The notes beneath the pieces were generated by a model that saw nothing but the letters and a program-made list of their open reading frames with translations, searched no databases and was not told the DNA's origin. A stretch of 64,000 nt of DNA. It comes from Paractinoplanes bogorensis (GTDB lineage: Bacteria; Actinomycetota; Actinomycetes; Mycobacteriales; Micromonosporaceae). The stretch spans positions 1 to 64,000 of the forward strand of contig NZ_JAHKKG010000014.1 in NCBI RefSeq assembly GCF_018829635.1, read 5' to 3'. Position numbers and translations under genes: made by a program. This document shows, in pieces, positions 32,013 to 40,418 of this stretch; position 1 is the stretch's first letter, and each line of letters begins with the position of its first letter.

Positions 32013-32250
32013 GAGCCGGGTCCGGCGCTGAGCCGGGTCCGGCGCTGAGCCGGGTCCGGCGCTGAGCCGGGTCCGGCGCTGAGCCGGGTCCGGCACTGAG
32101 CCGGGTCCGGCACTGAGCCGGGTCCGGCACTGAGCCGGGTCCGGCACTGAGCCGGGTCCGGCACTGAGCCGGGTCCGGCACTGAGCCGGGTCCGGCACTG
32201 AACCGGGACCGACGCTAAGCCGAGTCCGACGCCAAGCCGCGTCCGACGCT
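32013..32250. repeat. 17-bp tandem array
   Basis: Eleven near-perfect copies of GAGCCGGGTCCGGCGCT (the later seven with CACT for CGCT) run from 32013 to 32199, followed by three degenerate copies to 32250. The period is not a multiple of three, so it is non-coding, although no stop codon falls in several frames. It shares GCCGGGTCCGGCGCTG with the pcaB repeat. The following 32251-32463 shows no gene. Confidence 0.93.
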
Positions 32251-32463
32251 CAGCCGGGAGCAAGGCGGAGTGGTGGCCAGGGGTTGAGCAGGACTGTGAG
32301 GTGCGCGAGACCCCATTGAGCAGCGCCTCGCGCGCGCAGGGCGGGCAGCGCGAACTCCTCGTCCACCAAAGCAGGACGGGCCGGGGACACGCGGTCTCGG
32401 TGCTCGGCCGACGGGCATGTTCACCATGCTTCGCGGTGGCCATGCCGTCTGGTTCCGTGTCTC

Positions 32464-32853
32464 TCAAGCGGGCTCGGCGCCGCTCAAGTGCAGCGCACGA
32501 GAGAGCATGCGCAGCTTGGGCGGTGCGAGACGTCCCACCCGTTCCCGCAGGTGAACGGGGGTCAGCGTGATCTGCCAGGTGCAGAAGATGTGGCCGTCAC
32601 GGGGCAGGGCGAGCCGCACCACGCCAGGCGGGTCGAGGCCCTCGTCGGCGCCGACCGGGATCTCGATGCCGGCGATCCCGGCCGACGGGTCGGGCGCCAC
32701 CGGGTCGGCCGGGTCGAGAAAGACGAATCCGCGGCGCTGCTTGGGGGTCGCGGCGGGGACGATCTGCATGCCGCGCAACTCGGCGTCCCCGTTGAGCAGG
32801 ACGATCGGGTGGATGCCGTCCACTTCGGCCAGCCAGACCTCGCCCCGTTCCAT
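32464..32853 (-). CDS. PemK/MazF-like protein
   Basis: A 129-residue protein resembling the MazF/PemK endoribonuclease toxins: MERGEVWLAEVDG at the start, then HPIVLLNG and later RDGHIFCTWQITLTP. The C-terminus resembles the L-x-x-R-x-G-R-L region. No antitoxin-like gene is adjacent. There is no ribosome binding site, but TAGTCT lies six bases before the ATG, which would fit a leaderless transcript. It is longer than a typical MazF (about 110-115). Confidence 0.6.
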   Translation of the reverse strand: MERGEVWLAEVDGIHPIVLLNGDAELRGMQIVPAATPKQRRGFVFLDPADPVAPDPSAGIAGIEIPVGADEGLDPPGVVRLALPRDGHIFCTWQITLTPVHLRERVGRLAPPKLRMLSRALHLSGAEPA

Positions 32854-33799
32854 CGGGACAGACTACGGCGCACTGCTTTGGTAGGCTTTCGCTGTGACTG
32901 CCGGGTCGGCCATGGGCCACTACCGAGTAGGGCACCCGGCTAGCGCTTGATCGGCGGCCGGGCTCGAGGCCCGCCGACGTCTGTCTCCGCGTTCAGCGAC
33001 GCAGCCCCGCACAGCAACCCGGCTCATCAACAGCGTGCCTGCGCACGACGCCTCCGTGTGCGACAGCCCCGTGAACACCGCGCGCGACCGGCGGAGTTCG
33101 CACGGGTGGGAGGCCGCCCGGGCCGGCGATCCCTACGTCGCGGCCGGCTCGGTCCGGGTCACCCTGACGGCATCGCGGACCGCGCAGCCCTCAACGACGA
33201 CCGCGCAAGCGCCGCACACGACCCACGGACCTCGGACGGCCGCGGGCCAAACGACCGGATCGCAAAACGCACACCCGTCAACGAACTCCGTAGCGCGCCG
33301 AAGACGGCCGACGGACTCGCACGGCGGGGGCCGCCAACGAACGGATCGCGGACTGCACGTCCGGTGCGGCACATCTGGGTGCGGCACGTCCGGGTGCGGC
33401 ACGTCCGGGTGCGGCACGTCCGGGTGCGGCACGTCCGGGTGCGGCACGCCCGGGTGCGGCACGCCCGGGTGCGGCACGCCCGGGTGCAGCACGCCCGGGT
33501 GCAGCACGCCCGGGTGCAGCACGCCCGGGTGCAGCACGCCCGGGTGCAGCACGCCCGGGTGCAGCACGCCCGGGTGCAGCACGCCCGGGTGCAGCACGCC
33601 CGGGTGCAGCACATCCGGGTGCAGCACGCCCGGGTGCAGCACGCCCGGGTGCAGCACATCCGGGTGCAGCACACCTGCGTGCGACACATCCGTTTACGGC
33701 GACACCGCGTGGTCAGCAACGCAGCCACGCCACGAAACGAAGCCCCGCACCGCGGGGAACAGCGTCTTTTCCGAGTCACCGACAGAAAGCGACAACACC
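32854..33799. other. Gene-poor stretch containing a tandem array
   Basis: Almost 950 bases without a supported gene. A hairpin-like inverted repeat (TCGGCGG with a CCGCCGA partner) lies at about 32949-32975. From 33035 one frame stays open through the 15-bp array into the DDN-type gene, but its first 110 residues have no protein-like character. The stretch may be a decayed or expanded leader of that gene. Confidence 0.45.
33370..33684. repeat. 15-bp tandem array
   Basis: About 21 units of CACGCCCGGGTGCAG and close variants (CACGTCCGGGTGCGG at the left, CACATCC at three places near the right). The period is exactly five codons, so all frames stay open. In the frame of the downstream oxidoreductase it would encode repeats of Gly-Cys-Ser-Thr-Pro; on the minus strand, of Val-Leu-His-Pro-Gly. 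Confidence 0.93.
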
Positions 33800-34312
33800 T
33801 TGCCGAACCCGTTCAATCAACCGATCATCGACGAGTTCCGGGCCAACGACGGCCGCGTGGGCGGGATGTTCGAGGGGAGTGAGCTCATCCTGCTGCTCAC
33901 CACCACCGGCGCCCGAAGCGGGAAACCGCACACCGCCCCGCTCGGCTTCCTCACCGACGATCCCGAACAGCCCAACCCGCGCGGCACGAACAACGAGCCC
34001 GACACGAACGACAGGTCCGACAGGAATGATGAGTCCGGCCTGGCAGACCGGACCGACCGGGCTCGCCGCATCCTGGTCATCGCCTCGGCCGGTGGCGCCC
34101 CGAAAGACCCGGACTGGTTCCGCAACCTGCGGGCCGATCCGCGGGTGACTGTCGAGACCGGGACTCGCACATACGAGGCCCACGCCACTCCCCTGACCGG
34201 CGCCGAGCGCGACGCCGCCTGGGCCCGTGCAGTCGCCGGCAACCCGGGATGGGCCGAGTACCAAGCCACGGTAACCCGGACCATCCCCGTGGTCGCGCTG
34301 ACGGAGGTGTGA
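33800..34312 (+). CDS. DDN-type F420-dependent nitroreductase-family protein with an inserted loop
   Basis: About 170 residues of the deazaflavin-dependent nitroreductase family, which uses F420 to reduce quinones and other small molecules. NPFNQPIIDEFRANDGRVGG opens the domain, and LLTTTGARSGKPHTAPL is the F420/phosphate region. ASAGGAPKDPDWFRNLRADP closes it. Between the two halves is an unusual 35-residue Asp/Asn/Arg-rich insertion (about 33954-34062). The start is taken as TTG at 33800, where the family normally begins, but the frame is open far upstream through the 15-bp array and the ribosome binding site is poor. Confidence 0.75.
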   Translation: MPNPFNQPIIDEFRANDGRVGGMFEGSELILLLTTTGARSGKPHTAPLGFLTDDPEQPNPRGTNNEPDTNDRSDRNDESGLADRTDRARRILVIASAGGAPKDPDWFRNLRADPRVTVETGTRTYEAHATPLTGAERDAAWARAVAGNPGWAEYQATVTRTIPVVALTEV

Positions 34313-34402
34313 TCAAGCAGCAGCGCATGGGCTCAGCCGTGACCAGCGGCCGACCAGCGCGACCGGGCGAGCGGCCGGAACGAGGGCCGCCCGCCCGCGC
34401 GG

Positions 34403-34867
34403 TCAGGAGAGCTTGACGAGGTACGTGTCGAGGGCCGCGTACGACTGTTCGGCCCCGGCCTCCATGCCCGACTCCATCATGCCGTCGCGGTCTTCCTGGC
34501 TGTCGAAAGTGGACGTCGACGTCACGGTGGTGCGGCCGTTCTCCTCGGAGAACGTGTATTCGTCGGTGAGGATGTGGCCGGGCATCGGCTCGTATTCGAA
34601 CGTCCAGGTGAAGCCGTACGGCTCGTCGATGGCCTTGATCTCGCCGCGGAACGCGTGCTCCTGGCCGTCGGCGTGTTCGACGAAACGCCACTTGCCCCCG
34701 ACCCGGAAGTCGATCTCGACGTCGAGCGGGTTGCCCCGGCCCCACCAGTTGCGCAGATGCTCGGCCTGGGTGTGGCAGGCGAAGACGAGTTCGCGCGGCG
34801 CGTCGAACGTGCGGCTCATGACCAGGGTCGTCGCGGTCGGCGTCTGGACGGTGATGGTGCTGCTCAT
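34403..34867 (-). CDS. SRPBCC/AHSA1-type lipid- or ligand-binding protein
   Basis: A 154-residue START-like protein of the AHSA1 family: MSRTFDAPRELVFACHTQAEHLRNWW and WTFEYEPMPGHILTDEYTF. Its ATG (34865-34867) overlaps the stop of the ArsR gene upstream, forming the ArsR-AHSA1 pair that is frequent in actinobacteria. The pair is usually under control of its own regulator. Ligand unknown. Confidence 0.88.
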   Translation of the reverse strand: MSSTITVQTPTATTLVMSRTFDAPRELVFACHTQAEHLRNWWGRGNPLDVEIDFRVGGKWRFVEHADGQEHAFRGEIKAIDEPYGFTWTFEYEPMPGHILTDEYTFSEENGRTTVTSTSTFDSQEDRDGMMESGMEAGAEQSYAALDTYLVKLS

Positions 34868-35193
34868 GATTCCTCCCGAGGGATGCGTTTCAGGTAGTCG
34901 TCGAGGGCGTCGTAACGCTGCTCCCACAACCGCGCGTACTGATCGGCCCAGACCGAGACCGCGCGCACCTGGGTCGGCACGATGCGGCACCACCGCCGCT
35001 GCGCCTCGCGGGTGCGGACGATCAGGCCCGCCGCCTCGAGCACGTTCAGGTGCTTGGACACGGCTTGCGCGCTGATCGGGAAGTCGGCTGCGAGTTCCCC
35101 CGCGGTCGCGTCGCCGGTGGCGAGGCGATCGAGGATCGCCCGCCGGGTCGGGTCGGCGAGGGCGGCGAAGACGCCGTCGAGAGTATCCGGCAT
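34864..35193 (-). CDS. ArsR-family transcriptional regulator
   Basis: A 109-residue winged-helix protein: VFAALADPTRRAILDRLATG, then FPISAQAVSKHLNVLEAAG as recognition helix. There is no metal-binding Cys cluster of the ArsR/SmtB kind. The ATG at 35191-35193 has AGGTGG five bases upstream. Coupled to the AHSA1 gene and likely autoregulatory. The upstream sequence GGTTTATAAACTGG (about 35205-35218) holds a TTTATAAA palindrome that could be the promoter or operator. Confidence 0.88.
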   Translation of the reverse strand: MPDTLDGVFAALADPTRRAILDRLATGDATAGELAADFPISAQAVSKHLNVLEAAGLIVRTREAQRRWCRIVPTQVRAVSVWADQYARLWEQRYDALDDYLKRIPREES

Positions 35194-35249
35194 GACAACC
35201 ACCTGGTTTATAAACTGGTAGGTTGAGAATACCCTCGGGCGCCGGGATG

Positions 35250-36470
35250 TCAAACCCCGGACGGATACGTCTCCAGCTCGTGTGTGTCGATGTGCAGCGG
35301 GTGCAACGGCCGCAGGGCCCGCGTCTCGTCGAACCACAGGAACGCGTCGTAGCGGTCCCCCAGCCGCGACGGCACGTAGTTGCCCAGCTGATCCATCTCG
35401 GGCCGGTAGACGACGCCGATCGCCCGGTGTGCCACCTCGTCGACCAGCAGGTCGGGCCGGTCGGCGAGCGGCGGAAAGACGAAGAGGGCGGAGGGCGGGG
35501 CGGTCGCGTGCAGAATGTCCTCGAGCGAGCCGGGCCGGCCCGGCGGCACCGGCAGCTCGGTCATCCCCGCGCCCCACGTGCGGCCGGCGATCACCGAGCC
35601 GCGGTGACTGCCCATGCCGACGAGCACGACCTGGTCGGCGCCGAACCGTTCCCGGGCAAGCGAGCCGATCGTGACCTGATCGGTGGCGTTCGCGTCGCCG
35701 ACGTGACTGTTGTGCGCCCAGACCACGGCCCGCGACCCGTCGCCGTAGTGGTCGAGCAGCCGGGCCAGGGTCGCGTCCATGTGCCGGTCGCGGACGTTCC
35801 ACGAGTCGGCACCGCCCCGGACCATCGCCCGATAGTAGTGCTCGGCCCCGGCCACCACCTCGGCGTTCTGCCATACGGCGAGGTCGCGCCCGCGCAGTTC
35901 GATGAGCATCCGGACGACCGGGTCCTCGCAACTGGCGCGCAGAAACTTGGTCGCCCACGCGTAGGACTGCGGATCCTCCGAGTAGGCGCCGAGGCACTCG
36001 TTCGCCTGCCGGGCCGGTTCGACCGCGTCGGCCCGGAGGATCTCGCGCAACGACTCCCACATCGAATACAGGTCGAGCCCGTAAAAGCCCACCGGCGCCG
36101 ATCGGCCGGAGTTGAACGCACGCAGCCAGTCCGCGAAGTCGACCGTCTCCTCGTTGGCCCACATCCAGGTCGGCCACCGGACGTAACCGAGCAGGGCCTC
36201 CAACGGCTCGCCCGCACTCCCCCGCACGGACGCGTCGACCCGCTCGCAGTCGGGCCAGTCCCCCTCGACGGCGACGAACGAGAAGTCACGCTCCGCAAGC
36301 AGTCGTCGGGTCAGCGCCGCCCGCCACGTATAGAACTCGTGCGTCCCGTGGCTCGCCTCGCCGATCATCACGACCCGCGCGGACCCGATCCGATCGAGCA
36401 GAACATCGAAGTCACCCTCGTCGACCAGGGGCCGGGCGATTGCCGCGACCTCATCCCCGTAGCGATGCAT
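35250..36470 (-). CDS. Erythromycin esterase-like protein
   Basis: A 406-residue protein of the erythromycin esterase (EreA/EreB) superfamily. Conserved features are MIGEASHGTHEFYTWRAALTRRL (start of the active-site cleft with His), VAVEGDWPDC, and WAHNSHVGD. Most environmental members have no proven macrolide activity. The ATG at 36468-36470 is chosen as the first in the domain; its first 20 bases overlap the end of the acyltransferase gene on the same strand. Confidence 0.85.
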   Translation of the reverse strand: MHRYGDEVAAIARPLVDEGDFDVLLDRIGSARVVMIGEASHGTHEFYTWRAALTRRLLAERDFSFVAVEGDWPDCERVDASVRGSAGEPLEALLGYVRWPTWMWANEETVDFADWLRAFNSGRSAPVGFYGLDLYSMWESLREILRADAVEPARQANECLGAYSEDPQSYAWATKFLRASCEDPVVRMLIELRGRDLAVWQNAEVVAGAEHYYRAMVRGGADSWNVRDRHMDATLARLLDHYGDGSRAVVWAHNSHVGDANATDQVTIGSLARERFGADQVVLVGMGSHRGSVIAGRTWGAGMTELPVPPGRPGSLEDILHATAPPSALFVFPPLADRPDLLVDEVAHRAIGVVYRPEMDQLGNYVPSRLGDRYDAFLWFDETRALRPLHPLHIDTHELETYPSGV

Positions 36471-37620
36471 GAGACGGAGGTACCCGCCCCGGTTTCTCCC
36501 ATACGTCCGACATCCGGCGCGCCCACCTCTGCCCGGGCAGCTCGACATAACGGTGGGTGATCCACGACACGATCAAAACCGTTCCCGCGTACGCGATCAC
36601 AGCCGCGTCGTGCACGAGCAGTGGGCGCATCACCAGTAACAGCACGTAGTGGGTCAGATAGACGGAGTAGCTGATCATCCCGAGCCCCGCCAGCCACGAC
36701 GGCGTCCGCCACCGCCGGGTCAGCAGCCCCACGGCGAAGGCCCCCGCGAACACCACCAGCGTGATCACCGAGCGGGCCATGTACCGCGGGGTCAGCGCGT
36801 CCAGTGAGGCGAGCTCGGCGAACCAGTTGGTCAGCAGCCCGGCCGCCACCACCGGCGCCACGATCGCCACCGGCCACCACCCGGTCTGCCCGGTGTCGGC
36901 GCGGTGGATCGTGGTGCCGGTGAACATCACCGCCACGATCAGCAGGCCGTCCCAGGCGTGCGAGGGCTGCCCGCCCGCGGTGACCAGGGCCAGCGCCAGT
37001 CCGCCGAGCACCATCGCGCCCGCGATCACCACCCGGCGGCGCCCGCTCAGCACCGCGGCCAGACCGGCGGCGAGCACGAGGGCGGCGTACGGGGTCCGGA
37101 TCGCCTGGGGCGCCAGGGGTGCCGTGATCACGGCGGCCACCGTCAGCAGCACGGCGGTTACGGCGTCGGCGCGATGGAGGCGTACGGCAAAAAGGCTTGT
37201 GACCAGCAGGTAGAAGACCATCTCGAAGGCGAGGGTCCAGAACACGGGCGTCGCGAGCGGCTCGCTGAGCAGGAACGGGACCATCGTGGCGTGTGCCACC
37301 GTGGCGGTGACCGGGTCGGCCGGACGGAAGAAGCCGAGCGCCACCACCGCGACGGAAACCAGCGCATAGAGCGGGAGCAGCCGCCCCGCGCGGCCCACCC
37401 AGAACCGGCGCAGGCTGCCGTGCCGTTCCAGCGAGGCCGGGATGATGTAGCCGCTGACCAGGAAGAACAGCATGACCCCGGCGGGCCCGGCGTGCAGCCA
37501 CTCGGCGGTGAACGCTCGCACGTCGGTCAGCACGTAGCGGCTCACGTGGGCGTAGAGCACCAGCAGGACGGCCACCGCGCGCAGGCCGTCGAGCCAGGCC
37601 ATCCGTGGTTGAGCCGGCAT
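36451..37620 (-). CDS. Acyltransferase family 3 membrane protein
   Basis: A 389-residue membrane acyltransferase (Acyl_transf_3, OafA/NodX group) with about ten helices. It starts MAWLDGLRAVAVLLVLYAHV, where the Arg and the His in the first helix are family hallmarks. LFFLVSGYIIPASL follows. It would add acetyl or other acyl groups to surface sugars or an exported product. The ATG at 37618-37620 gives the usual short N-terminus. Overlaps the erythromycin-esterase-like gene by 20 bases. Confidence 0.88.
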   Translation of the reverse strand: MPAQPRMAWLDGLRAVAVLLVLYAHVSRYVLTDVRAFTAEWLHAGPAGVMLFFLVSGYIIPASLERHGSLRRFWVGRAGRLLPLYALVSVAVVALGFFRPADPVTATVAHATMVPFLLSEPLATPVFWTLAFEMVFYLLVTSLFAVRLHRADAVTAVLLTVAAVITAPLAPQAIRTPYAALVLAAGLAAVLSGRRRVVIAGAMVLGGLALALVTAGGQPSHAWDGLLIVAVMFTGTTIHRADTGQTGWWPVAIVAPVVAAGLLTNWFAELASLDALTPRYMARSVITLVVFAGAFAVGLLTRRWRTPSWLAGLGMISYSVYLTHYVLLLVMRPLLVHDAAVIAYAGTVLIVSWITHRYVELPGQRWARRMSDVWEKPGRVPPSHASLRG

Positions 37621-37716
37621 CCGGGGGACGATACCCGCACCCGGTGATGATCGATCAGGTCCGTTATGCCGTATGTTCACGTACCGGTCCACGGTGGACC
37701 GGCGCGGAGGGGACCG

Positions 37717-38586
37717 ATGGCGGACAACGTGAGTCGCGAGGATCCCGTGCTCGTGCGGCCCTATGTGAAGGCCGTGGCCGAGGCGGAGAAGGCGCCCGAC
37801 GAGGTGCCGGAGACGTGGCCCGAGGAGGCTCTGCGGCCCGAAGAGGGTGACACCGTCGTGCAGGAGGCCGTCGAGGACGGGCCCGCCGCACCACCCGCGA
37901 AGCCGAAGCGCGACCTCACCCGGGTAGCCATCCTGGCCGGCGGGGTGGCCCTCGCTCTCGGCGTGACCGGCTATCTGATCTTCGGCCCGGCCGCCGACCC
38001 GGCCCTGCCGCAGCCGGGCGCGGTCCTGCCCGCCATGCCGGGGCAGCCACCGCTCAACCCGGGACAGCGGGCCAGTGCCGCACCCAGCACGGCCGCCTCG
38101 GTGAGCGCGTCGGTCAGCCCGTCCGCCTCCGTGTCGGCGACCCCCAGCACATCGGTGAGCCCGCTGACTCCGGCCAGCGATCCCCCGCCGTCCAGTGCCG
38201 TCCCGGCCGACCCGACCCTGACGCCGCCCGCCACCGACCGCACCGGCTCGGTCACCGCGGCGAGCGGACGCTGCCTCATGCTCGGTGGTCTGCTCGGCAC
38301 GAGCGGGAGCCCGGTGCAGGTGTCCGGGTGCGCGTCGGTGCCCTACCAGTCGTTCACGCTGGCCGCCGACGGCACGCTGCGGGTCAACGGGCGGTGCGCT
38401 CAGGGCGGCGACGACGGGACCGTACGGGTCTCCGGCTGCGACGGCGACTCGGCGCAGTGGCGGGCCGGCGGCGACGGCACCCTGGTCACCGACGGTGGCT
38501 GCCTGACCGATCCGGGCCGCTCCGGGGCGACCACCACGGTCAGCGCGTGCTCGGGGGCGTCGAGCCAGAGCTGGACGCTGCCTTAG
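37717..38586 (+). CDS. Membrane-anchored ricin-type lectin protein
   Basis: A 289-residue type II membrane protein. Residues 1-70 are cytoplasmic and acidic. A helix at about 72-92 (VAILAGGVALALGVTGYLI) is followed by a Ser/Thr/Pro linker (about 95-185). The C-terminal domain (about 190-289) is a ricin B-like trefoil: SGRCLMLGG, NGRCAQGGDD, and Gln-x-Trp ends such as SQSWTL. It probably binds a carbohydrate at the outer face. The ATG at 37717 has GGAGGGG upstream. The 3' end overlaps the convergent GGDEF gene by 47 bases. Confidence 0.78.
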   Translation: MADNVSREDPVLVRPYVKAVAEAEKAPDEVPETWPEEALRPEEGDTVVQEAVEDGPAAPPAKPKRDLTRVAILAGGVALALGVTGYLIFGPAADPALPQPGAVLPAMPGQPPLNPGQRASAAPSTAASVSASVSPSASVSATPSTSVSPLTPASDPPPSSAVPADPTLTPPATDRTGSVTAASGRCLMLGGLLGTSGSPVQVSGCASVPYQSFTLAADGTLRVNGRCAQGGDDGTVRVSGCDGDSAQWRAGGDGTLVTDGGCLTDPGRSGATTTVSACSGASSQSWTLP

Positions 38587-40399
38587 CGGCGAGCTTGGCC
38601 CGGTACATGGCGCCGTCGGCCTCACGCAGCAGCGCTTCCGGGTCGGCCGCGCCGTCCCGGCTCAGCGCCACGCCGATGCTCACGCCGACCGTGACCCGGC
38701 CACCGTCGATCGCGTACGGCTCGGTCAGCCGGAGCGCGATGGAGTCGCGCACCAGGCCCTCGGCACCGTCGGCGGGCAGGCCGTCGAGCAGCATCACGAA
38801 CTCGTCGCCGCCGAGCCGGGCCACCGTGTCGGACTCGCGCAGCAGCCCGGTCAGGCGGCCCGCGACCTCGATCAGCAACACGTCCCCGGCCGCGTGGCCG
38901 AGCGAGTCGTTGACGGCCTTGAAGCCGTTCAGGTCGAGCAGCAGGACGGCGAAGCGGTGGCCGGGGGTGCGGGCGGCGCGCAGGCCGGCCTGACGCATCC
39001 GGTCGGCCAGCAGCACCCGGTTGGGCAGGCCGGTGAGCGGGTCGTGCAGGGCCGCGTCGCGCAGCCGCTCCTCCTGCTCGCGCAGGGCGGCCACCATCGC
39101 GCCGCGGTCGAGGGCGGCGGCCAGCAGGGCGCCCGACTGGTTCATCATCTCGCTGCCGGGCGGGGTGCTCTCCTGGATCAGCCCGACCGCGGCCAGCACG
39201 CCCCAGTCCCGGGTCCCGCTGCGGATCGGCACCACGAAGACGTTCCGCCCGCCGGCCAGCGCGAACAGTTCCGCCGGCGGGAACCGGCTCACCGGCATGG
39301 TGGCCCCGATCAGGTCGGGCCCGGCCGGATATTCGCCGACGATCCGCAACTCCCCGTCGAGCACGGGAACCGCGTCCTCGCTCCACAACGCGAGGCAACC
39401 GGCGTACGCGGTGGTGCGCTTGAGCCAGCCCAGCTCGCGCGGGTCGCGGTCGTGCGCGCCGAGCAGGTCGATGCCCAGCTCGTGCTGCACGTTCAGCGTC
39501 TCCTGCAGGCTGACCACCTGCCCGAACAGATAGCGGGTGAGATCCTCGGTGACCGGCAGCCCGCTCGGTGGACAGCCGCACGAGTCGCGCCGGACGAATC
39601 CGGTCGGCACCCGCCGTACGGTCCGGGGTGCGTCCCGCTGACCGGACAGCTCGGCGACCAGCGCGATGGCGGCCGCCCCGATCTCCCCCGACGGCTGGCG
39701 CACGGTGGACAGGCTGGGCCGCATGTACATGGCCGCCGCGAGGTCGTCGAACCCGATCACGGCGACGTCCTCGGGCACCTTGCGGCCGCGCGCGGTCAGG
39801 CCGCGGATCAGGCCCATCGCGTTGCGATCGGTGCCGCAGACCACGGCCGTGACCGGTGGGTCGTACGTGTCGAGCAGGCCGGCCACCACCTCGCCGCCGC
39901 TGTCGTGGTTGTCGCCGGTGTCGAGGACCGGGCCGGGCTCGGCCAGCACGCTCTGACAACCCTCGAGCCGCTCGCGGATGTCCTGGTGGGCGAGGTGGCC
40001 GGCGAACGCGATCCGCCGGTGCCCGTGCTCGAGCAGGTGGGTGACCGCCTCCCGGACGCCGGACCGGTTGTCGCCGAAGACCGCCGAGCACCCGGCCAGC
40101 TCATGCCCCACGGTCACCACCGGGATACCGGCGTTCAAGACCGTTTGCGCGTACGCCTCGTCGACCGCCCCGGCCAGCACGATCACCCCGGCCAGGTGCT
40201 CCCAGGCGACCGGCCGCCGATAGTCGGGCACCCCACTGCGGTCGGCGTTGTACGAGCCCGGGTCGAGCGTCTGCAACGCGAGCAGGCGGTCACCGGCGGA
40301 CACGGCCGCCCGGTTCGCCCCGGCGATGATGGTGCCGTAGTAGTCGCCCCCGACGAAGGGCGACAGGACACCGAACGTGCGACCCTCCACGGCCGCCAT
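38540..40399 (-). CDS. Diguanylate cyclase with LacI-type ligand-binding domain
   Basis: A 619-residue cytoplasmic protein. The N-terminal part (about 8-275) is the sugar-binding half of LacI/GalR regulators (FGVLSPFVGGDYYGTII, and later VAVIGFDDLAAAMYMRPSL) without the DNA-binding helix-turn-helix. A GAF-like middle (about 300-440) precedes a GGDEF domain with GGDEF at 530-534 and a product-inhibition I-site (RESD five residues earlier). It should make c-di-GMP in response to a small ligand. The ATG at 40397-40399 is chosen; the longer reading would enter the gene upstream. It follows the PP2C gene by 19 bases, so the two are probably cotranscribed. Confidence 0.82.
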   Translation of the reverse strand: MAAVEGRTFGVLSPFVGGDYYGTIIAGANRAAVSAGDRLLALQTLDPGSYNADRSGVPDYRRPVAWEHLAGVIVLAGAVDEAYAQTVLNAGIPVVTVGHELAGCSAVFGDNRSGVREAVTHLLEHGHRRIAFAGHLAHQDIRERLEGCQSVLAEPGPVLDTGDNHDSGGEVVAGLLDTYDPPVTAVVCGTDRNAMGLIRGLTARGRKVPEDVAVIGFDDLAAAMYMRPSLSTVRQPSGEIGAAAIALVAELSGQRDAPRTVRRVPTGFVRRDSCGCPPSGLPVTEDLTRYLFGQVVSLQETLNVQHELGIDLLGAHDRDPRELGWLKRTTAYAGCLALWSEDAVPVLDGELRIVGEYPAGPDLIGATMPVSRFPPAELFALAGGRNVFVVPIRSGTRDWGVLAAVGLIQESTPPGSEMMNQSGALLAAALDRGAMVAALREQEERLRDAALHDPLTGLPNRVLLADRMRQAGLRAARTPGHRFAVLLLDLNGFKAVNDSLGHAAGDVLLIEVAGRLTGLLRESDTVARLGGDEFVMLLDGLPADGAEGLVRDSIALRLTEPYAIDGGRVTVGVSIGVALSRDGAADPEALLREADGAMYRAKLAAKAASSSGSTPPSTR

Positions 40400-40418
40400 G
40401 ATCTCCCGAAACGGGTGG

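Noticed and set aside
32013..32250. Possible CRISPR array
   Set aside because: Units are contiguous 17-mers without spacers, and no cas gene is present.
32909..32949. Tiny frame before the 15-bp array
   Set aside because: Fewer than 20 codons with no ribosome binding site or context.
33370..33684. Possible CRISPR array
   Set aside because: Units are 15 bp with no spacers; it is a simple minisatellite.
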